Shown piece after piece: positions 38,218 to 48,459 of a stretch of 64,000 nucleotides of DNA (the stretch's first letter is position 1; each line of letters begins with the position of its first letter). The notes under the pieces were generated by a model. That model searched no databases and had not been told where the DNA came from. It saw only the letters and a list, made by a program, of their open reading frames with translations. A program made the translations under genes and the position numbers. Source of the stretch: Pseudomonas lijiangensis (lineage in GTDB: Bacteria; Pseudomonadota; Gammaproteobacteria; Pseudomonadales; Pseudomonadaceae); NCBI RefSeq assembly GCF_018968705.1, contig NZ_CP076668.1, forward strand, positions 5,219,001 through 5,283,000, given 5' to 3'.

Positions 38218-39231
38218 ATGTCGGCGGTACGCATCGGTCCATATACGTTACAGAATGGCTTGATCCTCGCCCCGATGGCGGGAGTCACCGACCAGCCTTT
38301 CCGGCAACTGTGCAGAGAACTCGGCGCAGGACTTGTCGTGTCGGAGATGGTCACCAGTGACATGAGCCTGTGGAACAGTCGCAAATCGCGGCTGCGCATG
38401 ATCCACGAAGGTGATCCTGAGCCCCGCTCGGTCCAGATCGCCGGTGGCGATCCACAGATGCTCGCTCAGGCAGCGCGGGCCAATGTCGAACTGGGTGCCC
38501 AGATCATCGACATCAACATGGGCTGCCCGGCCAAGAAGGTCTGTAACAAGGCCGCAGGTTCGGCGCTTCTGAAAGATGAAAAGCTGGTAAGCGAAATACT
38601 GCAGGCCGTGGTGGCCGCAGTCGATGTACCGGTGACCCTGAAGATCCGCACCGGCTGGGACCGCGATAACAAGAACGGCCTTACGGTCGCCAGAATCGCC
38701 GAGCAGGCCGGTATACAAGCGCTGGCGGTCCACGGGCGAACCCGTGCAGACCTTTACACCGGCGAAGCCGAGTACGACACCATCGCCGAAATCAAGCAGG
38801 CGATGTCGATTCCGGTGTTTGCCAATGGAGACATCGTTTCACCCGAGAAAGCCCGGTACGTGCTAGAGGCCACCGGAGCGGACGGGTTGTTGATTGGCCG
38901 GGCCGCCCAGGGGCGACCATGGATTTTTCGTGAGATAGATCACTACCTGCGTACCGGCGAGAAATTGCCAGCGCTGCCGGTGAGTGAAGTGGAACGTATT
39001 CTGCTTGAACATCTGACAGCCCTGCACGCCTTCTATGGAGACGTGATGGGCGTGCGCATTGCACGCAAGCATGTCGGTTGGTATCTCGCAACCTTGCCGG
39101 GCGCCAGGGAATTTCGCGCCCATTTCAATCGTTTGGAAGATACGGAAGCACAGTGCGCCAACGTCCGGGAGTTCTTGAGCCAAGGCTACAGGGGCCCGGA
39201 TAACGAGAATAAAGAAGAGGTGGCCGCATGA
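38218..39231 (+). CDS. dusB: tRNA-dihydrouridine synthase B
   Basis: A 337-residue flavoenzyme of the Dus family. The TIM barrel starts [15 protein letters not shown]; the catalytic Cys is in [19 protein letters not shown] (the second Cys of the motif), with KIRTGWD, HGRTR and ANGDI supplying FMN and tRNA contacts. It reduces U to D in tRNA. Its last codons overlap fis by 4 bp (ATGA), the conserved dusB-fis operon. Confidence 0.95.
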   Translation: MSAVRIGPYTLQNGLILAPMAGVTDQPFRQLCRELGAGLVVSEMVTSDMSLWNSRKSRLRMIHEGDPEPRSVQIAGGDPQMLAQAARANVELGAQIIDINMGCPAKKVCNKAAGSALLKDEKLVSEILQAVVAAVDVPVTLKIRTGWDRDNKNGLTVARIAEQAGIQALAVHGRTRADLYTGEAEYDTIAEIKQAMSIPVFANGDIVSPEKARYVLEATGADGLLIGRAAQGRPWIFREIDHYLRTGEKLPALPVSEVERILLEHLTALHAFYGDVMGVRIARKHVGWYLATLPGAREFRAHFNRLEDTEAQCANVREFLSQGYRGPDNENKEEVAA

Positions 39232-39548
39232 CGATGATGACCGAGACTTTAGTGAGTGGAACAACACCCGTGAGCGACAACGTCAATTTGAAACAGCACC
39301 TCAACACGCCGAGCGAAGAGGGTCAGACCCTGCGCGGCAGTGTCGAGAAGGCGCTGCACAATTATTTCGCCCACCTCGAAGGCGCTTCCGTCACTGACGT
39401 CTACAACCTGGTGTTGTCGGAGGTCGAGGCTCCGCTTCTCGAAAGCGTGATGAACTACGTCAAGGGCAACCAGACGAAGGCTTCCGAGCTGCTTGGGCTC
39501 AATCGCGGCACGCTGCGCAAGAAACTCAAGCAGTACGATCTGCTTTAA
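39228..39548 (+). CDS. fis: Nucleoid protein Fis
   Basis: A 106-residue DNA-binding protein. The C-terminal helix-turn-helix is clear: [20 protein letters not shown] followed by [17 protein letters not shown]. The N-terminal ~20 residues differ from E. coli Fis, as usual in Pseudomonas. It bends DNA and regulates growth-phase genes, rRNA and recombination. Translationally coupled to dusB; a terminator follows 16 bp after the stop. Confidence 0.95.
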   Translation: MTMMTETLVSGTTPVSDNVNLKQHLNTPSEEGQTLRGSVEKALHNYFAHLEGASVTDVYNLVLSEVEAPLLESVMNYVKGNQTKASELLGLNRGTLRKKLKQYDLL

Positions 39549-39564
39549 GCATTATTCAATACAG

Positions 39565-39602
39565 AAAAGGCGACCCACCTTGCACAGCGGTCGCCTTTTT
39601 TT
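39565..39602 (+). terminator. Intrinsic terminator of dusB-fis
   Basis: Stem AAAAGGCGACC / GGTCGCCTTTT (11 bp) with a 13-nt loop, followed by a run of T at 39596-39602. Canonical form, directly after fis. Confidence 0.9.
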
Positions 39603-39634
39603 GCTGACTTCCTTTGCTTTTGATGGAAATTGAA

Positions 39635-41236
39635 ATGACCGACCAGACTACCCGCCTGCCGATCCGCCGCGCTTTGATCAGCGTTTCCGACAAGACAGGA
39701 ATCCTCGAATTCGCACGCGAGCTTGAAGCGCTGGGCGTAGAGATTCTTTCGACTGGCGGTACTTTCAAGCTGCTGCAGGACAACGGTGTTGCAGCCGTGG
39801 AGGTAGCCGACTACACCGGTTTTGCCGAGATGATGGATGGCCGGGTCAAGACCCTGCACCCCAAGATCCACGGCGGCATCCTGGGTCGTCGCGGCATCGA
39901 CGATGCAATCATGAACGAGCACGGTATCAAGCCGATCGATCTGGTTGCGGTCAACCTCTATCCGTTTGAAGCCACGGTTTCCAAGCCGGGCTGCGACCTG
40001 CCGACCGCCATCGAGAACATCGATATCGGCGGCCCGACCATGGTTCGCTCCGCTGCGAAGAACCACAAGGACGTCGCCATCGTGGTCAATGCCAGCGACT
40101 ACGCCCAGGTCCTGGAAAACCTCAAGGCCGGCGGCCTGACCTACGCTCAGCGTTTCGACCTGATGCTCAAGGCCTTCGAGCACACTGCTGCCTACGACGG
40201 CATGATCGCCAACTACCTGGGCAGCGTCGACCAGAGCGCAGAAACCCTCAGCACCGAAGGCCGCAGCCAGTTCCCGCGCACCTTCAACACCCAGTTCGTC
40301 AAGGCGCAGGAAATGCGTTACGGCGAGAACCCGCACCAGAGCGCGGCGTTCTACGTTGAAGCCAAGCCTGCCGAAGTCGGCATCGCGACCGCTACCCAGT
40401 TGCAAGGCAAGGAACTGTCGTTCAACAACGTGGCCGACACCGATGCTGCACTGGAATGCGTCAAGAGCTTCGTCAAGCCGGCCTGCGTGATCGTCAAGCA
40501 CGCCAACCCGTGCGGCGTTGCCGTAAGCCCCGAAGGCGGCATTCGCCAGGCCTACGAACTGGCCTACGCCACCGATACCGAATCCGCTTTTGGCGGCATC
40601 ATCGCCTTCAACCGCGAGCTGGATGCCGAAACCGCCAAGGCCATCGTTGACCGTCAATTCGTCGAAGTCATCATCGCACCAAGCGTCAGCGCCGAAGCGG
40701 CGGCCATCGTCTCCGCCAAAGCCAACGTTCGCCTGCTGACCACCGGTCAATGGGCTGCCGAACGTGGCGCGGCCTGGGACTACAAGCGCGTCAATGGCGG
40801 CCTGCTGGTACAAAGCCGCGACATCGGCATGATCACCTCTGCCGACCTCAAGATCGTCACCCAGCGCGCACCGACCGAACACGAAGTACACGATCTGATC
40901 TTCGCCTGGAAAGTCGCCAAGTACGTCAAGTCCAACGCCATCGTCTACGCCAAGAACCGCCAGACCATTGGTGTCGGCGCCGGCCAGATGAGCCGCGTGA
41001 ACTCTGCACGCATCGCCGCCATCAAGGCCGAGCACGCAGGCCTGCAGGTTCAGGGTGCGGTCATGGCATCCGACGCCTTCTTCCCGTTCCGCGACGGCAT
41101 CGACAATGCCGCCAAGGCCGGCATCACTGCCGTCATCCAGCCAGGTGGCTCGATGCGCGACAACGAAGTGATTGCGGCAGCGGATGAAGCGGGCATTGCG
41201 ATGGTATTCACCGGAATGCGCCACTTCAGGCACTGA
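39635..41236 (+). CDS. purH: Bifunctional AICAR transformylase / IMP cyclohydrolase PurH
   Basis: A 533-residue enzyme of the last two steps of IMP synthesis. The N-terminal cyclohydrolase starts [20 protein letters not shown] and has [15 protein letters not shown]. The C-terminal transformylase has [12 protein letters not shown], the KHANPCG motif with its catalytic Lys-His, and [14 protein letters not shown] 39635 is preceded by GGAAATTGAA; the seven-codon longer frame lacks a site. purD follows after a repeat-containing gap. Confidence 0.96.
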   Translation: MTDQTTRLPIRRALISVSDKTGILEFARELEALGVEILSTGGTFKLLQDNGVAAVEVADYTGFAEMMDGRVKTLHPKIHGGILGRRGIDDAIMNEHGIKPIDLVAVNLYPFEATVSKPGCDLPTAIENIDIGGPTMVRSAAKNHKDVAIVVNASDYAQVLENLKAGGLTYAQRFDLMLKAFEHTAAYDGMIANYLGSVDQSAETLSTEGRSQFPRTFNTQFVKAQEMRYGENPHQSAAFYVEAKPAEVGIATATQLQGKELSFNNVADTDAALECVKSFVKPACVIVKHANPCGVAVSPEGGIRQAYELAYATDTESAFGGIIAFNRELDAETAKAIVDRQFVEVIIAPSVSAEAAAIVSAKANVRLLTTGQWAAERGAAWDYKRVNGGLLVQSRDIGMITSADLKIVTQRAPTEHEVHDLIFAWKVAKYVKSNAIVYAKNRQTIGVGAGQMSRVNSARIAAIKAEHAGLQVQGAVMASDAFFPFRDGIDNAAKAGITAVIQPGGSMRDNEVIAAADEAGIAMVFTGMRHFRH

Positions 41237-41252
41237 TTGCAGTTTTGAGCCT

Positions 41253-41390
41253 CAAGCTGCAAGCGACAAGAAAGAGCGGAAGCGAATTGCACCGTTCTTT
41301 CCTGATGCGGCAGTTCCATTTTTCAAAGCCATAAGCTGTAGTTCGAGAGCTGCGCGATCAGCCTTCACTTGCAGCTTGTAGCTTTTCTCC
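41253..41390. repeat. Imperfect inverted repeat between purH and purD
   Basis: CAAGCTGCAAG (near 41253) and CTTGCAGCTTG (41368-41378) are inverted copies about 105 bp apart, each followed or preceded by related ACAAG / TTGTAGCTT extensions. The enclosed sequence shows no gene. It resembles the AAGCTGCAAG-type intergenic repeat of Pseudomonas, recognised only by eye. Confidence 0.5.
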
Positions 41391-41407
41391 GAAGGAGACT
41401 TTCACTT

Positions 41408-42703
41408 ATGAACGTTTTGATTATCGGCAGCGGCGGTCGTGAACACGCTCTGGCCTGGAAAGTGGCTCAGGACCCGCGGGTCGAGAAGGTTTTCGTTGCG
41501 CCGGGCAACGCCGGTACGGCTATCGAAGCCAAGTGCGAGAACGTCGCCATCGACGTGCTGGCTCTTGAGCAACTGGCCGACTTCGCCGAGAAGAACGTGT
41601 CGCTGACCATCGTCGGCCCGGAAGTCCCGCTGGTTGCAGGCGTTGTGGATCTGTTCCGCAGCCGTGGCCTGGATTGCTTCGGCCCGACGGCTGGCGCCGC
41701 TCAGCTTGAAGGTTCCAAGGCGTTCACCAAGGATTTCCTGGCTCGCCACAAGATCCCGACCGCCGACTACCAGAACTTCACCGAGATCGAGCCGGCACTG
41801 GCTTACCTGCGTGAAAAAGGCGCTCCGATCGTCATCAAGGCTGACGGCCTGGCTGCCGGTAAAGGCGTGATCGTTGCCATGACGCTGGCCGAAGCCGAAG
41901 ACGCCGTGCGCGACATGCTGGCTGGCAATGCCTTTGGCGAAGCCGGTTCGCGAGTCGTGATCGAGGAATTCCTGGACGGCGAAGAAGCCAGCTTCATCGT
42001 GATGGTCGATGGCAAGAATGTCCTGCCAATGGCCACCAGCCAGGACCACAAACGTGTCGGCGACGGCGACAGCGGCCCGAACACCGGCGGCATGGGTGCC
42101 TACTCCCCGGCCCCAGTGGTCACTGCCGACGTTCACCAGCGCGTCATGGACCTGGTCATCTGGCCAACTGTCCGTGGCATGGCAGAAGAAGGCAACGTTT
42201 ATACCGGTTTCCTCTATGCTGGTCTGATGATCGACAAGGCTGGCAATCCAAAGGTCATCGAGTTCAACTGCCGCTTCGGCGACCCGGAAACCCAGCCTGT
42301 CATGTTGCGCCTGCAATCTAGCCTGGTGCTGCTGGTAGAAGCTGCGCTGGCACAGGCACTGGACAAGGTCGAAGCACAGTGGGACCCTCGTCCAAGTCTG
42401 GGCATCGTCCTGGCTGCCGGTGGTTACCCTGGCGATTACGCCAAAGGCGCCGTGATCGAAGGCCTGGATGCTGCGGCACAACTGCCGGGCAAGGTCTTCC
42501 ATGCAGGTACAGCACTCAAGGACGAGCGTGTCGTCACCAGCGGCGGTCGCGTATTGTGCGCAACCGCACTGGGCGAAACAGTCGGCAAGGCACAGGAAAA
42601 TGCCTATGCCCTGGCTGCAAGGATTGATTGGGAAGGTTGCTTCTACCGCAAGGACATTGGCTACCGTGCCATTGCCCGTGAGCGTGGTGAGAGTCAGGAG
42701 TAA
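41408..42703 (+). CDS. purD: Phosphoribosylamine-glycine ligase PurD
   Basis: A 431-residue ATP-grasp GAR synthetase. It starts MNVLIIGSGGREHALAWK, with the ATP-grasp core KADGLAAGKGVIVA, the EEFLDGEEASFIVM strand, SQDHKRVGDGDSGPNTGGMG and EFNCRFGDPETQ. ATG 41408 is served by GAAGGAGAC. It catalyses the second step of purine synthesis. Adjacent to purH and retS as in P. aeruginosa. Confidence 0.96.
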   Translation: MNVLIIGSGGREHALAWKVAQDPRVEKVFVAPGNAGTAIEAKCENVAIDVLALEQLADFAEKNVSLTIVGPEVPLVAGVVDLFRSRGLDCFGPTAGAAQLEGSKAFTKDFLARHKIPTADYQNFTEIEPALAYLREKGAPIVIKADGLAAGKGVIVAMTLAEAEDAVRDMLAGNAFGEAGSRVVIEEFLDGEEASFIVMVDGKNVLPMATSQDHKRVGDGDSGPNTGGMGAYSPAPVVTADVHQRVMDLVIWPTVRGMAEEGNVYTGFLYAGLMIDKAGNPKVIEFNCRFGDPETQPVMLRLQSSLVLLVEAALAQALDKVEAQWDPRPSLGIVLAAGGYPGDYAKGAVIEGLDAAAQLPGKVFHAGTALKDERVVTSGGRVLCATALGETVGKAQENAYALAARIDWEGCFYRKDIGYRAIARERGESQE

Positions 42704-42711
42704 GTCTGCCG

Positions 42712-42738
42712 GACCAGCCCCTGACAAGGGGGCTGGTC
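42712..42738 (+). terminator. Hairpin after purD
   Basis: Perfect 10-bp stem GACCAGCCCC / GGGGCTGGTC with a 7-nt loop, 9 bp after the purD stop. No T-tract follows, so it may attenuate rather than terminate transcription into retS. Confidence 0.5.
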
Positions 42739-42794
42739 GGTTGCTCCGGCACTGCGCACTGTTATCAGGCATTCACTCAGGAAGGGATATCACC

Positions 42795-45581
42795 GTGCGC
42801 TGGCTCAGGATTGCCATAGTTTCAACGGCCGGACTACTGTCCTTGCTCTTCATGCTCACGGCCAAGGCCGAGCATGGCGCAGGGTGGTCCACGCTGCTCG
42901 ACGAACAGGCAAACCTGCAACTGAACGATATCCGCTCGGCCCGCTACCAGAACCAGTTCAGCCCCATCGACCTTGAACGGGTCACGGCAGCCGACCGCGA
43001 CAGCGCGTTATGGCTGCACTACCGGGTACCTCCTACCCGACACGAACAACTGATACGCATCTTCGCGCCAGACCTGGCCAGCGGAGACCTGTACATCATC
43101 GAAGGCGAAAAGCTGGTCGATCACCTGCGCACCGGCAACGATGTGCCCAAGCAGGATCAGCGACTGCCCTCCAACGATTTCCTGCTGCCCGTCCCGCAAA
43201 GCGATGTCCCGCTGGACCTGTACCTGCGACTCGTCTCGACCCAGAAACTGCGCCCCAGCATCACGCTGCAACCGGCGATAGCCAGCGCGGCCGACGAGCG
43301 CGAACCTTTCCTGTTCGGCCTGCTGTTCGGCGCGCTGATCATGCTGATCACCCAGAACCTCACGCGCTACTGGCACACAAAGTCGCGCAGCAACCTGTGG
43401 CTGGCCGCCTGTGAAGCCCTGCTGGCACTGAGCGCGTTCCTGCTGCTCAACCTGCTCGACATGGCCAAGACCTGGCATATCGCGCAGACGCCAGGTGCCC
43501 ACGTTGCGCTGTTGCTCGCCGCCGTGGCGGGACTGTTCTACACCTACTGCTTCTTCGTACATCGCGGCATCAAGGTACTCGACCGACTGATGCAGATCGA
43601 TGCCGTGCTCATGGGCACCGGCGTGCTGCTGGTACTGCTGTTCGACAGCGTGCCACTCAACGTCATGACCTTCCTGCTGGTCTCCCTGACCACACTGAGT
43701 ATCCTGACGGTATCGGTCTGGCACTGGCAGAAAGGCTACCGTCCGGCGCGGACGTTCGTGGCCTCGATGATCCTCTTCAACCTCGGATATCTGGTGATCG
43801 TGCCGGGTCTGTTGTGGCTGAGTCTGATCCCGCCACAGTGGCTGATCCTCGCCCTGCTGGGGGTTTTCTGTATCTGCGGCCTGCTGATGAGCATCGCTCT
43901 CAACGAACGCTCGCGCAGCATTACCGAGGACAAGTTCAGCCTGAGCCGCGATCAGGCCGCCAGCACGGCGGAAGTCAACGCCAAGGCCGAGTTCCTGGCC
44001 AAGATCAGCCACGAAATCCGCACGCCCATGAACGGCGTGCTCGGCATGACCGAACTGCTGCTGGATACCCCGCTTTCGGTGAAGCAGCGTGACTATGTGG
44101 AAACCATCCACAGCGCAGGCAACGAACTGCTGACGCTCATCAACGAGATTCTCGATATCTCCAAGCTCGAGTCGGGCCAGATCGAACTCGATGACGTGCA
44201 ATTCGATATCAGCGCCCTGATCGAGGACTGCCTCAACATATTCCGCGCCAAGGCCGAACAGCAGAACGTCGAACTGATCAGCCTGATCCATCCCCAGGTG
44301 CCGCGAGTCATCAGCGGCGACCCGACACGTCTGCGCCAGACGCTGCTGAGCCTGCTGGAAAACGCCCTGAAGAAAACCGAAGAAGGCGAAATCCTGCTGG
44401 CCGTGGCACTTGACTCCAAGCCCGGCAAACATCGCGTACGCATCTCGGTACAGGACAGTGGCATGCCGTTGTCTGCGGAAGAGCGCGATGCACTGATGCA
44501 CACCGAACTTCACAGCAAGCACTTCCTGACCAGCAACAAGCTCGGCGGCCACCTGGGTCTGGTCATCGCGCGGCGGCTGACAGAGCTGATGGATGGCGAG
44601 TTCGGTATCCAGAACGGCCAGACTCAGGGCACCACACTCTGGCTGAGCCTGCCACTGGACGCCAAGCTGCTGGAGCAGCCGACCACCGATCTGGACAGCC
44701 CGCTCAAGGATGCTCGCGTGCTGGTGGTCGATGACAACGATACCTGCCGCAAGGTACTGGTGCAGCAGTGTAGCGCCTGGGGCCTGAACGTCAGTGCCGT
44801 GCCGTCCGGCAAGGAAGCGCTGGCGTTGCTGCGTACCAAGGCGAACCTGCGCGACTATTTCGATGTGGTACTACTCGACCAGAACATGCCCGGCATGAGC
44901 GGCATGCAACTGGCAGCCAAGATCAAGGAAGACCCGAGCCTCAATCACGACATCCTGCTGATCATGCTCACCGGCATCAGCAATGCGCCCAGCAAGATCA
45001 TCGCCCGCAATGCCGGCATCAAGCGCATTCTGGCCAAACCGGTGGCTGGCTATACGCTCAAGACCACGCTGGCAGACGAACTGACTCAACTGAACAAGGG
45101 TGTCGTTACGCTTGCCTCGCAGCCCGCCCTGAACACGCCGGTCAGCGTGCCCGGCGACTTCCGTATTCTGGTAGCCGAAGACAACACCATCTCGACCAAG
45201 GTCATTCGCGGCATGCTCGGCAAACTCAACCTGCGCCCCGACACCGCCAGCAACGGCGAAGAAGCGCTGCGGGCCATGAAGGCACAGCGTTACGATCTGG
45301 TACTCATGGACTGTGAAATGCCGATCCTCGATGGCTTCTCCGCCACCGAGCAACTGCGGGCCTGGGAAGTGGGCAACCAGCGGGTACGGACTCCGGTAGT
45401 CGCCCTGACGGCGCACATTCTGGCCGAACACAAGGATCGTGCCCGACAGGCAGGCATGGACGGGCATATGGCGAAACCCATCGAGTTGTCGCAGTTGAGG
45501 GAGTTGATCGAATACTGGGTCGAACAGCGTGAGGCAACCCGAGCCCTGACGTCCAACGGCAACCTCTACCAGCAGAACTGA
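42795..45581 (+). CDS. retS: Hybrid sensor kinase RetS
   Basis: A 928-residue hybrid kinase with signal/anchor helix, a 7TMR-DISMED2 periplasmic domain (about residues 30-165), seven membrane helices (about 175-375), HisKA with His406 in [13 protein letters not shown], HATPase, and two receivers with Asp695 ([11 protein letters not shown]) and Asp839 ([11 protein letters not shown]). The HATPase G1 box is DSGMPLS and G2 is GGHLGLVI, both non-canonical. RetS antagonises GacS and represses biofilm genes through RsmY/Z. The GTG start at 42795 follows AGGAAGG; the longer frame overlaps purD and is rejected. Position next to purD and domain order both support the name. Confidence 0.94.
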   Translation: MRWLRIAIVSTAGLLSLLFMLTAKAEHGAGWSTLLDEQANLQLNDIRSARYQNQFSPIDLERVTAADRDSALWLHYRVPPTRHEQLIRIFAPDLASGDLYIIEGEKLVDHLRTGNDVPKQDQRLPSNDFLLPVPQSDVPLDLYLRLVSTQKLRPSITLQPAIASAADEREPFLFGLLFGALIMLITQNLTRYWHTKSRSNLWLAACEALLALSAFLLLNLLDMAKTWHIAQTPGAHVALLLAAVAGLFYTYCFFVHRGIKVLDRLMQIDAVLMGTGVLLVLLFDSVPLNVMTFLLVSLTTLSILTVSVWHWQKGYRPARTFVASMILFNLGYLVIVPGLLWLSLIPPQWLILALLGVFCICGLLMSIALNERSRSITEDKFSLSRDQAASTAEVNAKAEFLAKISHEIRTPMNGVLGMTELLLDTPLSVKQRDYVETIHSAGNELLTLINEILDISKLESGQIELDDVQFDISALIEDCLNIFRAKAEQQNVELISLIHPQVPRVISGDPTRLRQTLLSLLENALKKTEEGEILLAVALDSKPGKHRVRISVQDSGMPLSAEERDALMHTELHSKHFLTSNKLGGHLGLVIARRLTELMDGEFGIQNGQTQGTTLWLSLPLDAKLLEQPTTDLDSPLKDARVLVVDDNDTCRKVLVQQCSAWGLNVSAVPSGKEALALLRTKANLRDYFDVVLLDQNMPGMSGMQLAAKIKEDPSLNHDILLIMLTGISNAPSKIIARNAGIKRILAKPVAGYTLKTTLADELTQLNKGVVTLASQPALNTPVSVPGDFRILVAEDNTISTKVIRGMLGKLNLRPDTASNGEEALRAMKAQRYDLVLMDCEMPILDGFSATEQLRAWEVGNQRVRTPVVALTAHILAEHKDRARQAGMDGHMAKPIELSQLRELIEYWVEQREATRALTSNGNLYQQN

Positions 45582-45620
45582 CGGGCCATGACAAAGCCTT
45601 CCCCCAAGTGAGCCAAAACC

Positions 45621-46217
45621 ATGCTCCATGTGCTGTTCAGCGTTTATCTGAAGATGCTGGTGCTCTATAGCCCTTTTTTCGTACTTTCCTGCTTCATCAG
45701 CCTGACCCGTGGCCACTCACGCAAGGAGCAGCGGCGTCTGGCGTGGAAAGTCGCGCTGGCGACGCTGATTTCCAGCGTGCTGCTCTATCTGTTCGGTCGG
45801 GTAATCTTCGATGTATTCGGCATTACCGTGGATGCCTTCCGGATTGGCGCAGGCAGCGTGCTGTTCATTTCGGCGCTGGGCATGGCCCAAGGCAAATCGG
45901 CAGTACAGACCGATAACATCCAGCAGGATGTCACCATCGTCCCGCTGACCATCCCGATCACCGTCGGCCCGGGCACCATCGGTGCGCTGCTGGTCATGGG
46001 GGTCAGCCAGCCTCATTGGGATGACAAGCTCACTGCCATCCTGAGCATTGCCCTGGCCAGTTTCAGCGTTGGTGTCGTTCTGTACCTGTCCGACCGGATC
46101 GAGCGAATCCTGGGTGACCAGGGACTGCAGATCGTCAGCCGCCTGATGGGGCTGTTCGTCTGCGCCCTGGCAGCGCAAATCATTTTCACCGGGGTCAAAG
46201 GGTATCTGGTGCCCTGA
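45621..46217 (+). CDS. MarC-family inner-membrane protein
   Basis: A 198-residue protein of six membrane helices with the MarC/YchE pattern: FFVLSCFISLTRGHSRKEQR, VFGITVDAFRIGAGSVLFISALGM and the VPLTIPITVGPGTIGALLVMG signature. Function of the family is unsettled. It is the retS-adjacent gene; P. aeruginosa has tspR (PA4857) at this position, which may be its orthologue. It converges on the accessory island; a small dyad GCTCTG/CAGAGC overlaps the end of the next gene. Confidence 0.8.
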   Translation: MLHVLFSVYLKMLVLYSPFFVLSCFISLTRGHSRKEQRRLAWKVALATLISSVLLYLFGRVIFDVFGITVDAFRIGAGSVLFISALGMAQGKSAVQTDNIQQDVTIVPLTIPITVGPGTIGALLVMGVSQPHWDDKLTAILSIALASFSVGVVLYLSDRIERILGDQGLQIVSRLMGLFVCALAAQIIFTGVKGYLVP

Positions 46218-46230
46218 AACCCAGGCTCTG

Positions 46231-46890
46231 TCAGAGCGGAATGCGCTTGATACGCTCCGCTCCCCTGTCCTGTAACTCCTTTCGCACACGGTCGCGATTT
46301 AACGCGTATTGAGCATTGTCGAAGACGAAGCCGCCGCCCTTTAGCAACAACTTCATTTCATAGTTGAGCGGCCACATGGGAACCTTCGAAATCCATGAAT
46401 ACCAGGGCTTGGGTTTGGTAAGACTGATCATCTGCAACCCGCAGATCACGAGATGGATCTGCCCGGACTCGCGCTTCTCGCAAGGCACAATCTGAAAGTT
46501 TTCGGTGCGCCCCACACTGAACCAACTGCTGAAAAAAACCTTCGCATGCTCACTGTTGAACATGTCCTGCAGCGAGGATTTCGCCAGTTCAGCGAGCCGG
46601 GGAGATGCGATGCGCGCCACCAGCAGTGCGGCCTGGCTCTGAAAATCCTTGGGCTTCTTGAATACCGCAGACTTTCGATCAATGACCGATGTGCGTGAAA
46701 GCCCGCACGCCACCAACTTCTGCTGGTACGCATTGATCCAGCCATCCCAGTTTTTCTTGCGATCAAAAGCATCGAAAGCACACAGCTCGGCCAGTAACAG
46801 GCAATCCTGAATATCTGCCCGCTCCTGCGCATCAAAGCCAGGCAGGAAGGAAACCAGGTTATTGGCCATCAACAGAGCGTTTGAACTCAT
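46231..46890 (-). CDS. Uncharacterised protein, member D of a four-paralogue island family
   Basis: A 219-residue protein I cannot name. It shares with the gene at 48770 an N-terminal pattern N-x-VSF...DI-D-LLLAEL...W-x-x-W-x-x-x-Y-x-x-x-L-x-x-x-G (about residues 10-63), a central helical stretch, NFQIVPCE and IHLVICGL strands (about 130-150), and a closing GGGFVFD...ALNRDRVRKEL. No signal peptide or membrane helix is evident. ATG overlaps the stop of the preceding gene (ATGA) with GGGGAGG at good spacing, so the two are coupled. Confidence 0.7.
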   Translation of the reverse strand: MSSNALLMANNLVSFLPGFDAQERADIQDCLLLAELCAFDAFDRKKNWDGWINAYQQKLVACGLSRTSVIDRKSAVFKKPKDFQSQAALLVARIASPRLAELAKSSLQDMFNSEHAKVFFSSWFSVGRTENFQIVPCEKRESGQIHLVICGLQMISLTKPKPWYSWISKVPMWPLNYEMKLLLKGGGFVFDNAQYALNRDRVRKELQDRGAERIKRIPL

Positions 46891-47609
46891 GACTCATCCT
46901 CCCCCAGACCGACAATCAACTCGTCGCGTCTGGCTCCCAGCCTGGCGACCAGATCCTTTCGGAAATAACCGAAACCATGTTCATCCAGTTCGGCTGAAAC
47001 ATGTGCGATCTCCAGGCTCTTCACGCCGCCCAACTCGGCAAACAAATGCGCAAGCGGCAACTCACCAGCAGGTGTCGTGCTTTTGAAAGAAATAATGAAC
47101 AGGTTGACGACTGGCTCGACATCGACGAATGCCAGCTGAAGGATGACCGAGCAATCCTGCTGGCCGGGTACGTCCGGCTCCGTGGTCGATTCAGAGGGAG
47201 CCAGAACCGGCAGACAATGCGTCGTTTGCTGCTTCAACAAGGCTGTGGTGGCCTCATCTTCGGTGCCATCCATAAAGCGTTTCGAGATGCACTCTGCACG
47301 CTCGATAAGCGGCAAAGGCACGCGCCTGATCAGCTTTTCCTTGAGGTAGTCCCACAATGAACCTGTGTACTCCAGAGGCGCATTCTGCACTTCGCGGTAG
47401 ACGATATTGCAGCGAAACCGGCTCAGCGCATTGAAATAGGTCTGACGCCATTCGACAGGCTCGGCAAACTTTTCATGCCTGGCCGAAGCGGCCAACTGGC
47501 TATACAGGCTGCAGTCCAGCACATCCGCCTTGAATGAAGGGGATACGTGGCTGGAAAAAAAGAACAGGCTGCCTGCATTGATATAACTCTGCTGCATTCC
47601 TTTGCACAT
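46887..47609 (-). CDS. Uncharacterised protein, member C of the island family
   Basis: A 240-residue protein without recognised domains. Its N-terminus (INAGSLFFFSSHVSPSFKAD then VLDCSLYSQLAASARHEKF and a Trp-x6-Tyr helix) lines up with the other three island proteins, but the middle contains a longer acidic, Pro/Ser/Thr-rich insert (about residues 130-160). The C-terminus has two beta-rich segments (SVILQLAFVDVEPVVNLFII and LAHLFAELGGVKSLEIAHV). I start at 47609 because GAGGG precedes it and the longer frame would run back through an intrinsic terminator. Confidence 0.65.
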   Translation of the reverse strand: MCKGMQQSYINAGSLFFFSSHVSPSFKADVLDCSLYSQLAASARHEKFAEPVEWRQTYFNALSRFRCNIVYREVQNAPLEYTGSLWDYLKEKLIRRVPLPLIERAECISKRFMDGTEDEATTALLKQQTTHCLPVLAPSESTTEPDVPGQQDCSVILQLAFVDVEPVVNLFIISFKSTTPAGELPLAHLFAELGGVKSLEIAHVSAELDEHGFGYFRKDLVARLGARRDELIVGLGEDES

Positions 47610-47632
47610 AAAGACGCCCTCACTACGCTCAT

Positions 47633-47656
47633 AAAAAAGCCGCGGCGAACCGCGGC
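47633..47656 (-). terminator. Intrinsic terminator inside the island (minus strand)
   Basis: On the minus strand GCCGCGG-TTCG-CCGCGGC is a perfect 7-bp GC stem with a UUCG-type tetraloop, followed by six T. It lies 12 bp beyond the stop of the gene at 47668 and 24 bp ahead of the next start at 47609, so it divides the island into two transcription units. Confidence 0.92.
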
Positions 47657-47667
47657 TCAACAACACA

Positions 47668-48459
47668 TCAGATCTCGAATTCAGCCAGTGCAGATCGGGC
47701 ATTTGCCGTCAGCTTCGCCTCAACCTCACCCTTTACCCGCGCATAATGCTGAGGGTTGAGAACCAGATTGTTCTCGGCGCGCTTGATGCGCACAGAAGCA
47801 TTGTTCCACTCCCAGAACAGCACGTTGGTAATGTTCTGAGACGTGACAAAGTTCACTGCCCCCATTGCCATGACCACTTCACCATCACTGGACTCGGCGG
47901 CGGACGCGATCGCGAATTTGGCACTCTTGTGGGTTTTGCTTGAGTTCTCGAACAAGCGAAGCGGCTTGTCACTGGACTGCAGAGCCTTGACGGTGTCCTT
48001 GGCTACCTTGAGCAGCAATACAGAGGTCGGACCTGGCACAGCCATGGCAACGATGGCCGACTCCAGAATCTTCAAGGCTTCCTGCTCCATGGTGAAGCGC
48101 GTATTGCTGCTCCGGTAATCCGAAAGCTCTTTGGACTGAGAGAACCAGCCGCAGTAACCCAGCACCTTGGTGAAGGTTTCATACCACTGCACGGCATTTT
48201 CATTGCTGTCGCGGTACTTCTTGTTGGCAGCCAGCGAAGCGAGCAGAACACTGTCCTTGAGAATCTGCTTGTTCTCTTTCGACATGCCGGAAACGATGGA
48301 GACAACGGTATCGCCAGCCACCAGTGCACCAGGATTTTTTTCATCCACTTCCATAAGGCCCAGAGATTTCCGCTTGTTATCAACATGTTCCTGGTGCCCG
48401 CAGTCACCCAGATCACAGTTAGCGATTTCGATCTTGCTTTCTTCAACGTTATCAAACAT
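47668..48459 (-). CDS. Uncharacterised protein, member B of the island family
   Basis: A 263-residue protein of unknown function. A unique 45-residue N-terminus includes a Cys/His cluster (CDLGDCGHQEH). Then ALVAGDTVVSIVSGMSKENK, LLASLAANKKYRDS and QWYETFTKVLGYCGW align with the family N-terminal domain. A hydrophobic helix (about 135-160, ILESAIVAMAVPGPTSVLLL) and a beta-rich end with EVVMAMGAVNF follow. No signal peptide. The start at 48459 follows AAAAGGA; sixteen more codons upstream are open but unsupported. Confidence 0.7.
   Translation of the reverse strand: MFDNVEESKIEIANCDLGDCGHQEHVDNKRKSLGLMEVDEKNPGALVAGDTVVSIVSGMSKENKQILKDSVLLASLAANKKYRDSNENAVQWYETFTKVLGYCGWFSQSKELSDYRSSNTRFTMEQEALKILESAIVAMAVPGPTSVLLLKVAKDTVKALQSSDKPLRLFENSSKTHKSAKFAIASAAESSDGEVVMAMGAVNFVTSQNITNVLFWEWNNASVRIKRAENNLVLNPQHYARVKGEVEAKLTANARSALAEFEI

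Noticed and set aside
39545..41233. 562-codon minus-strand frame opposite purH
   Set aside because: Shadow of purH, and it would begin in and read through the fis terminator region.
42468..42794. Upstream in-frame extension of retS
   Set aside because: It overlaps the end of purD in another frame, lacks a ribosome site, and the RetS signal helix starts right after GTG 42795.
47610..47702. Upstream in-frame extension of island gene C
   Set aside because: It would span the intrinsic terminator at 47633-47656 and overlap the end of gene B.
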